DNA of 64,000 nt from Tausonia pullulans (GCA_951802195.1 OX637638.1:519939-583938); one strand, 5' to 3'. Shown: positions 31,108-44,578, numbered from the stretch's first letter. The notes: generated by a model from the letters alone, not told the origin. Numbers and translations are program-made.

Positions 31108-34100
31108 CTATCGGTTGTTTGAGAAAAACCAGCTCGCCCGCTTCTGGCTTGCGCTCGTCCCGGGGCCAACGGAGCCAGTGCCGTCCTCGCCCTGGACACG
31201 CGAGAGCGGGCTGCCGGGAACGCCGGCGTATGACGCCGACGAGGATGATTGAGCGGTAGCTGTAAGGGCGCCAGCGGGGGAGCCTCCACCGCCACGGATG
31301 GGCTTGGCGATCCGGCCAGCAGCGAAGGAAGGATGAGCGACCTTCTGAGCTGGAAGAGGCCGAAAAGAGAAGGATGGAGGTTCAGTGGATGAGCCGAAGG
31401 AGACTGTAGGAGGCAGGAGGAATGCACCCTTGGCGGCCTCGATGCGCTCTTTCATCGCAATGAGCTGGCTTTCAAACTTGGCGTTCTGCTGGACGAGACG
31501 GCGGTCCGCATCTTGGAGACTATAAAACAGAGCGGCAAGCAAGGGTTTCAGTTCGTGCCCCCGTTTTTTTACCCTTCTTCGCTGCCTGGTTCATACATAC
31601 AGCTGCTCGAGATTGAGAATACGCTCGTTGCGAGCAAGAAGCTTACGCTCAGCGATACTGGCCTCTTTCTTCATTGCCGTATTCTGGTCGACAAGCTGCT
31701 TCTGAACGAGGCCGAGCTGATCGAGGTTACGCTCGAGGAAGGCCATCTTCTTTTGCTGCGTCTTGGAGTTGGCGGCCTTGATGACGGTGTTGTAGTGCTC
31801 CCGAAGATCATCCAGCTGGATCTCAAGCTCGACGACCTGGAAATGATGGAGTTTGTGTCAGCATCCCTTGATCAGCGAGGCGAAGCAAAGCCAATGCGTT
31901 ACGACCTTCTCGCATCGGTTCTGCAGGTCGCGCATGAGGCTCCGCTTCGAGCCCTCGAAATCTGAGAGCTGGAGGGCGATAGCCTTGCGCGTCCGCTCGA
32001 GGTCCTTGGCAGACTCCTGAAGGTTCCGACTTCCTTCAATTCCGGCAGACGAGACGGCGAAGGCGCGCTGGTGGTCGACGAGAGCGAAGGTAAGAACGAG
32101 TCAGTAAAGAGAGATATTTGACTACAGACGAGGAATGGCACTGACCTTAAGCTCCTCGTTGACGCCCTTGAGACTATCGATCGTCGTTGCCTGGTCGCGG
32201 TTCTGCTGGGCCCGGGTTTCGAGCTGCTGCCGAAGGTCAGAGATCTCGCCAAGCTGGACGTCCCTTTTGGCAGCGTACTGGGCCTCAAGCTTGGCCTGGA
32301 GAGGGAAACCATAGACATCAGTACCGGCTTGAGAGAGCAGAGAGAAGAGGTTCACACCTTAAGGTCAGCCATGGATTCGGCGATGTCGACGTTGCTGGCC
32401 TCTTCCTCGCGGATAGTCCGCTCTACAGTCGATAGACGTCGGCGAATCGTCAGCGCGCTCTCAGCCGCTCAAACGGAGAGAGAACGTACCGAGAAGCTCC
32501 TCATACTCGGTCTCGAGCGCTCCAAGTCGCTGCTCAACCTCCTCCCGACGGCGCTTGAACATGCCGGCATCCTCCTGAGCCTGTCGAAGTCGGTCGTGTG
32601 AATCACGAAGGAGCGCCTGGCCCTCAGAAAGCTGACGGTGGAGGAGTGCGACGTCCTCTTGAGAGAGCGCCGTCGAAGGGTCCTCATTGTCAACGGCATC
32701 GAGCTTAGCGAGCATGAGCCGAATGCCCTCTTCCTTTTCGGATAGCGTGCCCTCCTGGATGCAGAAAGGTATGGCGATGTCAGCATGAGTTTCAAACGAC
32801 AAACAGCGAAGCGACGGTCGCGACGGACCGCATCAAATTTGGCCATCATGGCTGCCATCTTCTCGGCCTTACGGCGCTCCTTCTCCTCGGCGACGGCGTC
32901 CTTGGCGTGCGTCCTGAGCTGCTCTACTTGGCGACGCAGCTCGTCGAGCTCGCGCTCGTGCTCGCTAATCTGCTCTTGAAGAGTGTCGATCTGAATGCCA
33001 GCCTCCTTGTTGTCGTACTCGAGTCGCTCCTTGTTCAGCCGCAGATCATTCAGCTCGGCCGAGCTCGCCTTGAGCTCCTGCATTAGGGGGGGAATGTGTC
33101 AGTAGGAGATATTTTCCCTGCAAGCCGGTAGGCACTACTACGCACAGTCGAGAACGAATCGCCACGCTGCTTGTAGAGGGCGACCTCCTCCCGAAGGTCG
33201 CGGAGGGTCTTCTCCAAGTTGACGAGCACCGATTCCTACGACCGAGAAAAATGGATGGTTAAGATCTGCTCTACGGTATCAAGTATCAAAAAGAGACACC
33301 GGCTCCTCACCTTCTCGGCGAGTTGGTCATTGAACTCGTTCTCCCGTCGGAGGAAGTCCTCCCTCTCGTCCTTGTCCATCGCCGGACCGGGCGTCATCGG
33401 GCGGCTCGTTGGCAGATCACGGAGGCCGTCGACGAGCGGGTTGCTCGGCGTTGCGCTCCGACTCGTCGTGCCCGAGTTGGGGACTGATACCTTAGAGGGA
33501 AGCGCGCTAGGGCCCGAACCGGAGGCAGTCGATGCCCACTGGGTCTGATCGACGGGTTGGCCGGATCGCCAGTGAGCAAGTTCGGCTTCAAGCCGGGCGA
33601 CGTACTCCTTGGTCTTCTTGAGCTCATGCCGAAGCTCGGCTGGGGAGAGCTCTTTATTGACGCGGGCCTGATTCTTGATCGACTTGGCGCGCATTCCGAA
33701 CCGAAGTGTTGAGAGTGTCTCGGCCTCATTATACGATGCGGGAGAGCAACTGAAGAGAGATACGAGGGAGGACAGTTTTCAGACAAGGTACGCTCGCGTA
33801 GGCCCAATAAGGACGACATCGCACTTGATGATGAGAGTCGTCCGTGCGTTTCCTCCCAGAGACTCTTGTAGGATGCGAGTGAGCTTGGAATCTCGATAAG
33901 GAACGTGTTGCGACTGAGGGAAGGGAGATTTAGCGAAGCTCCTCGACCCCGCGATTCAGGGATGAGCTTCTTACCTTTCCGTCAGTGAGGGCGTTGATGA
34001 CAATGCCGAGGGCAGAGAGACTCTTATTGATCTTCTTGGCCTCCTCGAGCGTTTGACCCGTAGCTCCAGTTTTCCCGATCTGAGAAGGAGAGATTAGCTC

Positions 34101-35682
34101 TTGTGCGAGAGACGGCGAGCGGCAGGTTGAGCGAGGCACGTACCTTCTCGGAACCCGCGAGATCAACGAGATAGAGATATCCATTCTTGGCCTCACCCGT
34201 GTCCATGTTGCGCTGCGAAATCGTGATGACAAAAATGGAGTGCGAGCGAGACGACTCGGCGTTCATGTCTGGCGGCCATCCGTTCGTCAGCTTGAACGAG
34301 CTCGGGCGCGTAGGGAGCAAGTGCGAGACTGACTCGTCGAACTTGTCACACGAGCGCCCTGGCCCTGGCGCATAATCTGATAGACCTCGGCGGCGTCCGA
34401 GACGTTGAATTGGACAAGGCCTTTGACATACACGCCTCGATTCTTCTCCTCGTGGACCTGGAGGTTGTCGTTCTGAGCTGTGAGGGGGATTGTGGGTGGA
34501 GTGTGGGGGGACCAAACTGTATCAGATGAGAAAGCAGATCGACGGCGCGCCGCGGATCGGACAGACGGGCGAGGAGATCACGGATGCGCTCCATGTAGAT
34601 CTAAGATCACCGCCCCAATCCGGCAAGGTTCAGCGACGAGGGAAGCATTACCAAGCAGAGGAGAAGACCGACCTCCATGTAAGAAACCTTGACGAGAAAC
34701 TCGAGCGCCGGCGGCGACCGAGCGATCTCCTCAAAGATCTGCTCAGTGATGCGCGGGGTGATTCCTTTCTGGAGCGGGTCATCGATGTCGCTTCCCTAGA
34801 GAACAGTCGGGGTGGTCAGTCGGCACGAGCGGTTGAGGGCCGCGCGCGGCGGCAAGCGTCACGAACCATCATCGTGTAGGTCTTTCCTGTAGGAGGTGCG
34901 CCCGATTCTCGATTCAGAGGGCAGAAGGATAGAGCAGCAAGGGGAGGTTAACAACGTACCCGAACCGGTTTGTCCGTACGAAAATACAGTTCCATTGTAC
35001 CCCTTCATGACGTCTGGTGGTGGAAGAGGGGGATGGCAAAGTGAGCCGACGCGTCTAGCCATTGAGAGAAAGGGGAAGTCCGACGCGCTGGGGACGCCTG
35101 GACAGTGCGAGCAAGAAGAGAGGCAAGGCACACACCCTGGACCGTTTCCTGGATACCATATGAGTAGATATGCTCCTGCATCGTCTCCATACCAAAGACG
35201 CGGTCGAACGTGAAGCCGTCCTGGGGGAATGCAGCAGGAGACAGGTCAGCCAGCTGCATACGCATTGCACTGAGTGTCGCCCGCGGCTCTCTCTCTCGTT
35301 CGCCCGCTTCCCATCACCCGCTAGCGCCAAGGTTAGCGGTAGAGAGGTTTATGGGTAGGCAGGCCGGGGAAACTAAAGTGGTTTGAATGCACCTTCTCCG
35401 AGCCGGCGAGCGCGACATCGCGACCCTCGCCTCGGAGCATGACTGTCTTGGCGTTATCGTCGAATGACACGACGACCTCCGAGTTTTCCCGCTTCTCAAT
35501 CGAGTTGAGCGGGCGAAACCTGGAGGTGAGGGAGATGGTCAGCCCCGGCTGCATCATGATCATGAGGGAGGGAGGAGATGAGAGAATGATGCCAGGCCGG
35601 ACTCAGCCGCGCCAGTGGGAGGGAGGCAATGCAGATGGTCTTACCTAGCGACTACCTTGATGTTGTTTCGTGAGTCGGACAT
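31108..35682 (-). CDS. Kinesin-1 heavy chain
   Basis: Conventional microtubule plus-end motor for vesicle and organelle transport. Start [16 protein letters not shown] (exon 1 35682-35645). Motor motifs: [39 protein letters not shown] (P-loop split by an intron), [15 protein letters not shown] (switch I), LVDLAGSEK (switch II), [16 protein letters not shown] and the neck-side [18 protein letters not shown], given here as separate blocks of one domain. A long coiled coil follows ([52 protein letters not shown]). The tail holds RERLEQ-like helices and [11 protein letters not shown], the IAK autoinhibitory motif of kinesin-1. About a dozen introns interrupt it. Fungal kinesin-1 uses no light chain. 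Confidence 0.94.
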
Positions 35683-37114
35683 GGCTTCTTATGGTGCGAG
35701 AGTGGGAAGGAAGGGTCGTCCTCGTATGTGGAGGGACGAGGGTCTAAGCGGTTGGGACGGCGGGAGGGATTGAGGTCGCTGGCTGGCTGCTGCAGTTGCT
35801 CGGACACTCCCGTAGGCGGGATTCAGGCGAGGGGAGGAATATGGAAGGAAAGGTGAACGAGCGAAAGAGCGGGAGGTGGTTGAGCCCGGGTCCAAGGGGA
35901 AGAGGCGCGTGGTTTGTGGTCGTCGAGGGCAGGCTAAAGAGAGGCGCGGTTAGAAGGGACAATGTGTTTCGTCAGGCGTGGTGGAAAGCGGACGAGTCGA
36001 GACCTCGATTCGCTCAAGACGGAGTGGCGGCAGCCGTTGTTTCAGTGTTTGAGACGTCAGCATACCCGAGATGGTCCACTCTTTCTGTCGCTGAAAAGGC
36101 AGGAGCTTCAAGCGAGGGTCGTTGGATTGGCCACAAGGGGTTGCCAATCCTCAAAGCGCGGAGGAGCTCAGGAAGAGGATGGCGGATGTCAACGAGGATG
36201 GAGATTTAGGGTCATCGATGATGCGTGGGTGGATGATGGATCATTGGCAGGAAAGGAGCGACATGCCTCCGTTGAATATGGATCCTCTCCCTCGAGTCCC
36301 GTGCGAAGGAGTGCTGAGCTCTCGCGCAGCATCGACTCGCACGCTCGGCTCGCGGACTTCACCGTCTTTCTTCACGGTGCGTTGGGCGTGTCTTTCGCGG
36401 GGCGATAGCGCAACGACTGACCTGCTTGCAGGCGGCCACAAGAGCTTCACAGAATTCAACTACTAGAAGGACCAGTTCAAAGTCCTCCGCAGGGGCGTCG
36501 GCAGGTTGGGTCTTCATGAGGTCGGGCTGGGCTCCTTTATCATCTCCTCTCGCCCCCTAGCTAACTCATCCTGTCCGACCGTACCTCCCGCCACCATCTC
36601 ACGACGACCAACAAGCCCGACGGCTGGGCCAACGGGCACTTTGAGCGGATGACGACCCGGTGCACCATGAGTCGGACTCTTTTGACTACAAGGACGTCCA
36701 TCAGGAGGGGGTCTGCTTGATGCATGGCGTGCCCTGGCTTGTCTGATCTCGATCATCTTGCAGCGTCGCCAACCCCTGCTTCGGACACTCCCTCGAGCGG
36801 CCCTGGACGGGGATCTTCCCATGCACCGCCTCTGAGCTGATGGACTGTCTAGTCCTTCTCCCAGCGTCCGGAGGAAGGGTTTCGCGGATGAATGCCTGCT
36901 CCAGGCGAACCCCTGATTGCATGCGCCACGCGGGGCAACGAGAGCCGGCAGCCTGTGCCCGGCGGGCGGGGGCAGGGTCGCGCGTCTTCTCTGTCTCACT
37001 CAACCTGAACATAAAACATGAACCTTGCTCGCCGGACCCCTTCGTCCTCGTCCCCATGCAGTTTCGGACACCCAACCATCACCAACCTCTATCTTCCCTG
37101 TCCTGCCGCTCGCC
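35683..37114. other. Unresolved region, possible small plus-strand gene
   Basis: Between the kinesin start and the next gene. Around 36120-36470 several frames are open on the plus strand; one gives RMADVNEDGD and WMMDHWQERSDMPPL, another joins across GTGCGT/GCAG to DFTVFLHGGHKSFTEFNY with a stop near 36466. These look coding-like, but no family was recognised and no complete model could be built. The rest shows nothing. Confidence 0.3.
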
Positions 37115-39760
37115 ATGAGCATCGAGAAGACGACGGCGGCAGCAGTACAGCAGCCGCTCCTGGATCTCGATGGCGCCCCTCGCCCCCGTCGCCCTCGCGC
37201 GTCGAAACTCACACCTCGCCGCTTCTGCCTCGGCTTTTGTGCTCTCGTTGGCCTGGGAATTCTTGGGTTCCTCGGTTTCATGGGGTTCCTCGTCATTAAG
37301 GGTATGTGGGGTATGTTGGGTCAGACGCACGTACAGTCCCACTGGAACGCGACGGCAGCGGGCGTAGTTGCAGGGGACGAGCACATCGTCCGGCCGTACT
37401 TTGGCCTCATGGAGGACGACGTTGCTGTCAAGCGGTTCGACCTCGCAGCTACTATCTTCGCCCGCTTCAACAAAGAGGCTGCCGGATACGAGCCGGACGA
37501 AACCAAGTGGCTCGCCGGGTGGAAGGGCACCCAAGAGCAGATGCTTGACAGCGAGCGCCGGCGGGGCAAATACATCCCCATCTTTCGCGAGATCGTCCTC
37601 CGGGATGTCCCTGTTTACTCCAAGCCGATCAAGACGACCGCCCGAGTGGTGATTCCCAAGGAGTTGCTGTGAGTCGTGTCGAGTCGCGTTCCCGCTTCTG
37701 TTCGCTCACTCTGTCTCGCTCCATCCAGCCCTGCCATGATCGACAGCAATGTCACGAGTCCGAGGCTTACTGCGTACTTCCACATGCTCCCTTCTTCTTC
37801 CTCCTCTCCGATCGGCGACCGGCCTGTCAAGTGGCACTCTTCCGTCAACACAACGTTTAGGGTCCCCGTCTGGACAGCCGAGGTTCCCTCAAAGGGAGGC
37901 TATGTTCCTCTGGACGACGACGCGACGGCGGATCCGATCGCCAACTTTCTGGCTCGCTCTGGAGCCATGCAAGCGCTTCTCATCCCGCGAGAGGTCCCCC
38001 GAGAGGCCCCTCGTACGGCAGCCGACAACAGAGAGGCCGTTTCGGTCAGCGTGTCGCCGTCTACTGCAACGGCCGCCGCCGTCAAGCCCCACACAGGCTA
38101 CGACATTGTCACCCGTTCGGCGGTCACGATGGCCTGGGATGATGCTCCCATATACAACGCGACCGAGTTCAAAGCTCGCTTGGCTGCCCTCAAAGAGGTC
38201 TCGGTCAGTCCCCCGACTCGCCAAAACCGCGCACACTTTTCTTTAACACATCTCACTTCCCCAGAACAAATGTATGGGCAACCGAGCCAACTTGACCATC
38301 TGTGTGGACAGCTGGCACAACAAGGGCCACTTCCAAAATCTTCTGGAGCTTGAGGACGACGCGAGTACCGGCAACCGCACCCGCTGGCGGTACGGGCCCT
38401 TCCTCACCACCCGGCTCAACCATCCTGGGCCCAAGGACTACCTCGAGCTCCCCAGTGCGCCGAAGAACGAGAATGACGCGCCCTTGCAAGGTGAGCGGAT
38501 GTTCTCGCTAGGTGCAGCAGCACCGCCTCTGTGGCTCACGCTGCCTTCCACCCAGATCTCGCCTTTGACTGGCACATCACCTGGAACACCGCCACCCCTC
38601 GCAAGCTTGCCTTGGGAGGCGCCGCGCTCACCTGGACACAAGGCCAAAAGGTCTCAAAGAACCTCACCGAGTACCGGGCCGCAGCGTCGCACGACCATGC
38701 CGAGCTTCTGAGTGAGGAGTTCTTTCGAGAGTCGGCAAGCCGAGCTGACTTTTCTTCCCTCGCTCACAGACGCCCTTCTTGGCAACCACTTCAATCCGGG
38801 CACGCATCCGCTCACCCGCTCCTTCGCCGGCTTTCTCGGCGCTGCGTTGATGTTTCCTGTGTGGCTGTGAGTGTCGCCTGGCAGAGTTACGATCGCATCG
38901 TATCCTGACTCTCGGTCGTTACTCTAGCGCTGCGATACACTACGCGTTGACCCGGTCGATCTCGACCGGCATCAGCCCAGTTGGAATCTTTCTGAACCAC
39001 ACCTTGAGCATCATAGTTGGCTGGTTCCTCTTGAAGGGCCTTGCGAGCCGCCTCATCAACTGGGCTATTATCAGCGTGAAATTTTGGCCAATCATCGTGC
39101 TTTTTGCCCGCCTTGAGTTCGATTGGTATGGTTGGATCCCGGTTGGGGTCACTCGCCGGCGCTCAACGCACTCGGAGCGGGCGAGCGCTCGTGTCGATGC
39201 GAACTTCTCGACGAGGGCAAAGTTGCTGGTGAGTGCTCCTCGGTCTATGGCAGTAACAGCGGCTGACGGTTGTCACACTCAGTTCTTTGTTGTCGTCACC
39301 CTCGCCATTCGGTTCTTGCCCGTAAAGGCGCACATCATCACTGCCAGCGCACCCAAGGCCGACAACGACTTTGGCAAGATCTCGACCGATTCGTACATCA
39401 CCTACGTTCTCCTCAACCTCTTAAATCCGGCCTTGAGTGGTGCCTGGCTTACGGCGGCGCTCAGCCAGGTGCGTTTCGCGCGTACTGAGACTTGGCTCAC
39501 GCTGATTGACATGCGTCCAGATTCACCTGAACTATCGTCTCCGGACGTTCGCCGGCCAGCACTCTTTTGCCGCCGTTCTCGCCTTTGCATCCCGGGCTCT
39601 TCTCGCGCTTCCGACCCTCTTTCATGGCTGGTTTGGTCGGGCTCAGCTGATGAAACCCTTTACGTTCTGGGACGCCATCTCGCTCGTGGTGCTAGGGACG
39701 CTCGCCTGGCAGGCCGTCAGTTTGCCTCAGGTAGCGCAGGTGGAGCCAGAAGATGAATGA
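37115..39760 (+). CDS. Unidentified polytopic membrane protein
   Basis: Eight exons, all GT-AG and in phase: 37115-37668, 37729-38203, 38265-38490, 38556-38711, 38770-38866, 38928-39228, 39283-39468, 39521-39760; 744 residues. A cytosolic Arg/Pro-rich N-terminus precedes a membrane segment (FCLGFCALVGLGILGFLGF). A large presumably luminal region follows, with several N-glycosylation sequons (NVTS, NTTF, NLTI, NLTE). Then come four or more membrane spans (FAGFLGAALMFPVWLL; LNHTLSIIVGWFLL; KFWPIIVLFARL; FFVVVTLAIRFLPV; DAISLVVLGTLAWQAV). I do not recognise the family. The topology suggests an ER or Golgi protein. Confidence 0.8.
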
Positions 39761-40300
39761 TGCATGCGCGGTTCTGTGATGACTCTGTTTGTGACCATAC
39801 TCAACAAATTAGGGCTCAAAGAGTCTTATCATTGGAATGAGTATAATACAACTTCATTAACGACGAATAATCGGAGGCCATGTCTGGTGCCGGCAGTTAC
39901 GGTAATTCCAGCACAGACAGCGTAGATGAAATTTGTTGCAGTTCAAAGCTTTTTTATATATATTTAAGTCATGAGTTATACGTAGATGACGAGGTAACCC
40001 TATGAGAGATATTGAGCCGTAGCTAGATAGAGTGAGAGCGAAAGTGAAGGAAGAGGTGGAAGGAAAGCAAAGGTGGGAATGGACATAAGCCCATTAGAAA
40101 AGGTAGAATGTCCATGGGAAAGAGCGTTGATTAGAGATGAAAGCTTGTAGTTGAACTTCAGCTTCAGATGTGGTTGGCTGGTCCGCGTCTCAGTGTGCAC
40201 TGGCGGCTGGACCTTACCTCTTGGTGGTGGGGCATATCGTTGATTCGGTATATCGTGGAACCAGGATTTGTATCATGAAAACAAAGCGTTCAAATCCGGC
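39761..40300. other. Intergenic, no gene seen
   Basis: Relatively AT-rich for this window, with a TTTTTATATATATTTAA stretch near 39950. No coding pattern was recognised. Confidence 0.5.
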
Positions 40301-40304
40301 CTAA

Positions 40305-40795
40305 TTATTAGCATTGGTCCAAGAGTCGAGGGCTGAGGAGGATAGGTGAGGGGGGGGGGGGGGGGGGGGGGGGCGTCGGTAGAAGAATGGGATAGGTGAT
40401 GGGAGCGGCGCGGGTTCGCTTTGGGGTCTTGGGCAGGCTTGCCAAGTCCCAAGTGCAAAACAACATCTGTGATGAACTGAACGTTTATGAAAGAGAGGTA
40501 AGAACAAGAGAGGGAAAGAGAAGGATGAGAGATCAATGGGATAGGTGGCATAATGTGACAAGTGACGAATGAGAAGAGAGGGAGGAATAACGAAGCAAGG
40601 AGCGTGGGTCGAAGTGGCGAAAGAAGTATTGAAAAAGAGTGAACACTGAGCAAGCAAGAAAGAAGCTACGCAGGAGGACCGCGCAGGTCCTTTGAAGCGC
40701 GTCGAGTGAAACATAAGGTCGCAGGCACAGGAGCGCAGACGTGGAAGTGGTCGGGCGCAGAGCCGAGATGGCGAGTTCACGAAGTCCTGATATCC
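40305..40795 (-). mobile_element. Degenerate gypsy LTR with a 24-G run
   Basis: Minus-strand LTR resembling subfamily B: TTGGTCCAAGAGTCGAGGG at one end, GGTCTTGGGCAGGCTTG and GATGAACTGAACG in the middle, GAGCCGAGATGGCGAG near the other. It is highly diverged and carries 24 consecutive G (40350-40373). No target duplication was recognised. Confidence 0.6.
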
Positions 40796-41641
40796 TGCCA
40801 CGCCCTCCTTTTCATATATCTTTATCTTCGAGAGCAGGAGGTTCAGTCATGCAGTGGTACTGGGGGAGATCAGGGTCGGCAACGTCGCCAAGATACCTTA
40901 TGCGAGTCGGAGGACGTTCCCGGCGGTCATGGTGCGCGCTGAGAGGTTGCGCGCTGGCAGGATAAAGAAGGATCGTAGGTCAGCTGAGGCAATCTGCCAA
41001 GACGGGCTGTGCCCTGGGTCCCTGGCTTTTTTTTTCATTTTTGGTGATGGTGGCAATGGTGCCAGTGCTGGGCATTTTGGCCGTGGCGGGGTCAGATGGT
41101 CATGGAGGGGGGTTCCTGGGTTTTTTTTTCTCCCTCTTCCCTTCTCCTTCTTCCGACTCCTCTATATCATCCTATTTTGCTTATATTTTCTTCGGATTAG
41201 ACTTACGTTCCCTCCCTCCACTTTTTCTCGCAGCGCTCGGTCTGATGACTCCCTCCGGTCTTCTTCGCCCGCAGTGGGCTCCCATCCCCTGGTGTCTGCC
41301 TCCTGAGGTCATGCCCTCGACATACCGAATCAAGGGGGTTGTATATGCGGCCGTCAGCAACTATATGAGTCCAGCGCGTCTCTGACAGCCTCCATCTGCC
41401 TTAGATCTGAACCCCGACTATCCTCCCCTCCCTCTGAGTCGCACTCTTCTCCAGTTCCTTATAGTCAATTCTTACCATATTGTGCACCCTTAACTTTGTC
41501 GTCTGCTGTATCAAAGTGGTCCATTGCCCGTTTGACTCTGCTCTCTGTTCTTAGGTCTTGCGCTGCGTAGGACGTAAGCGAAAGCGTGGAATTATGAGCG
41601 AAAAAAGCATGTATTGCTGAAAGACAAGGCGACTATAGCCT
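40796..41641. other. Intergenic, no gene seen
   Basis: Contains T-rich runs near 41030 and 41122. Open frames here have low-complexity composition and no recognisable motif. Confidence 0.4.
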
Positions 41642-44175
41642 TTACTCCTCCGCGTCCTGGCCGTTGACGGCTGAGCTGGAAGCCTTGGGCGTCGACGACT
41701 TGTAGCAGAATGTGATCACGAGCGCCGTCACTGCAAGAGCGTATCAGAGCATAATCAGTGACCGCATATATCAGACGGATGAGGAGTGGCTGCACTTACC
41801 GACAGAGAGGACGGCCATGAAGCCAAACGTGACTTGATATCTAAGGGCAAAGAGGAGCACAGGGTAGTCAGCAGCAGCGCAAGGTATGAAGAGCAGCGAC
41901 GACATCCTGGACTCACGCCTTCCAAGGGACCGCTCCATGATCGTGCCCATCAGCTACGGGGATATACACCGCCTTGAGGCTAGCCGTGATGCTGAGACCG
42001 GTCGCGGCTCCGATTTGGTAGACAGAGTTGAGAACGCCGCCGACGACGCTGCAAGAGAAGGCAGGCGAGCAGTCCTCAGCGCTCTGCAAGAAGCGAGAGA
42101 CAGGAGGTAGCGAAGGGACGTACCCTGAGTGGTGGCTGGGGACGCTTTGCATGGCCGCGTTCTGGAGGGTGATGTAAACCGCCGCGGTTCCTGAAGTCAG
42201 GGCTCGTTGTGTCAGTCACGAGTTGCGCGCGAAGGGCAGCGAAGAATAAGAACGCACCAGCACTACCGAGGAAGAAGCCAGGGAGGGCGAGCTTCCAGTA
42301 GTTGGACTGGTTTTCAACAAAGATGAGGAGGAGCGAGCCGGCCATGCTTAGAGCGCAGCCTGCGAGCATGCGGAACTTCAACGACGGCCAGGACGGCAGG
42401 GCGATTACGAGAGTGAAGACGAGGGCGCCGCCGACGGTGATAGGAAGGCTTTGAAAACAGAATGGGTCAGATCGGCCAGGGAAACCTCTAGAGGCTCGGA
42501 AGGGACTCACAAGTGGACAGCAGTCATAATGGGCGAGATGCCCCAGTTGGACTCGATGATCGTCGCGAAGTTGAACTGCGTGGCTGCAAATCAGAAGACA
42601 GGACGTCAGCGCAGCATCAGTAGGGATGCGCAAGAGAGGACGGCGCTCACAATACCACCAGAAATAGCTGATTCGAGGGGGAAATAAGAGTGGGAAAGGG
42701 ATGCAGGCAGGGACGAGGGTAGCGTCAGTGACAAGTCAATGGACGAGCGGACAGGTTGAGGATTACATACGGCGTCAGGGCAACGACCGTCAAGGGCGTG
42801 ACGTTGCGAATCCTCCATATGGCGGGCGAGATAAGAGCGTTGGCCGGTTCGATTCTGGTCTCGTAGTAGAAGAAGGCCGGGAAGAGGAGCACGCCGATGA
42901 CAAACGTGACGATGGGCCGAACACGAGCCCTGAAATGGCGGCGAGCGCGAAGCGAGCTTCAATGTGACGCCTTTGAGTGCAAAAGGTAGGCCCCGGGACT
43001 GACCATCCTCCACCCTCAGAGCCGTCTGTGAGCCCAAAGATCATGAGGACGGACGCCGCGAGAAGGAGCAGCGTTCCGACGTAGTCAAAGGAGGTAGGGT
43101 GAGGGAGGCCGTCGAGGTCGGCGAGGATGAGGCTCGCCTTCTTGTCTCCGAGCTGGGCGTCTGCCTCGAGGATGTCGCGGTGCATCTTTTTGAGCTTCTT
43201 GTCTGACGGAATCATGAGCGCAGCAATAATCGCGAGGGGGATGCAAGCTGCGCACGACCAGGATGTGTCAGTCCTTTGGATCTCGGTTGAGCGCAAAGAA
43301 ACAGCGCGACTAACCAGGTGCGAGAAACCAGAAGACCCAGCGCCACTGGGCGACCAAGAGCGCGCCGCCGAGGATGAAGCCAGCAACGTTTGCGACCTCT
43401 CCGCTCGCGCCAAAGGCCGAGAGGGCGACATGCTGTTCTTCCATCCGAGGGAAGAGGTGGATAATGAGGTGCAGTGCGGATGGGATTGCTGCTGCGGCGC
43501 CCATGCCCTTGATGGCGCGGAGGACGAAGAACGTGATCTTGTTCTGAACGAATCCAATGCCGAGAGAGAAGATGCCAACCCAGGCGCTGGATCAAGGACC
43601 CAAACAACCTGCGATTAGGGCAGGCCTGCGCTAGGTGTAGCCGCGGAAAAGGACGACTCACAGCCCAAAGACGAACACCCACTTGCCGCTCCAGAGATCT
43701 GATGCTTTCCCGGCCTGTAAGAACGAAAGAAGTCAGCCTCAACCTGTCGCTCCAGAGAGGAGCAAGACGTGTCGACGTACGGCGAGCATGAACGAGGCCA
43801 GCGTAATGACATACGCATTGATGACCCAAGTGCTCTCATTGGCACCCATCCCGAGATCGGCCGCGATCTGCGAAGGGCGAGCGCAACATCCGTCAGCACC
43901 TCCTCGTCCGACAGATCAAGGGCGGGGAGTCACCTCAGGGATTCCAAGAACTACTGCGCTGGCCGAGTACACATCCGCGAACTGGGCCCAACAGAACTGC
44001 GTGCCCCACGTCCGTCGAGGTCAGCCCAAGGACTTGTGTGAGAGGGAGCGCTTCGGACGAGGACGACAGGACTCACAATGCAGAGCAGGAAGTACTTTCG
44101 AGCCTTGGACATAACCACGAGCGGGAGGGCGTCCTCGGCCGCTCGCGGGGCAGCGGTGTTGGCGACGATGGTCAT
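41642..44175 (-). CDS. MFS transporter
   Basis: Proton-coupled drug or metabolite transporter of the plasma membrane, probably the 14-span drug:H+ antiporter class. Starts MTIVANTAAPRAAEDALPL (44175), followed by SKARKYFLLCI leading into the first span. Later exons give FADVYSASAVVLGIPE, ADLGANESTWVINAYVIT, AAGKASDLWSGKWVFVFG (the conserved loop 2/3 region), FVLRAIKGMGAAAAIPSAL, and several further hydrophobic helices. It ends KSSTPKASSSAVNGQDAEE at 41642. About a dozen short introns interrupt it; I did not fix every boundary. The substrate cannot be told from sequence. Confidence 0.82.
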
Positions 44176-44578
44176 ATCCGGCTTTGATGGAGGGGTGAGA
44201 CGGGCTGGGACGATGAGAGGGAGCAGGGACAAATTGGTGAGTCTTGGTGAGCAGTAGAGAAGACGACGTGGGAGAGGTCCCTTTTCTGCAGCACGGAAAG
44301 ACCCGTCATATCTGACGCGGTCGCTTCCAGCTACCTTACCCGCAGGCTCGTAGCCTTTGCTGGAAGCGATCGTGTCGAGAGGGATTAGTCCGCCCTCGCC
44401 ACCGTCTTTGCCCTGTCGTCGCCAAGCAGCCGCGGCTACGTTCGGAGGCAAAAAGCCCGATCAAGCCAAGGGCGGTGACCCGTCTGGAGATACCTGGCTC
44501 CTCCTGGCCCTCCTCAGTCGCAATTTCTAACTCCACCCCTCCCTCGCCTGCATCTCGCTGAGGCAAAGACAAGCGACC
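44176..44578. other. Upstream region of the MFS gene
   Basis: Holds the presumed promoter of the minus-strand MFS gene. No other feature was seen. Confidence 0.4.

Noticed and set aside
37115-39760. CLPTM1-type membrane protein
   Set aside because: Topology is similar (one N-terminal span, large luminal part, cluster of spans), but none of the CLPTM1 motifs I know could be seen.
41041-41385. Plus-strand frame rich in Phe, Leu and Ser
   Set aside because: It derives from T- and CT-runs, has no conserved motif, and no splice partner was found.
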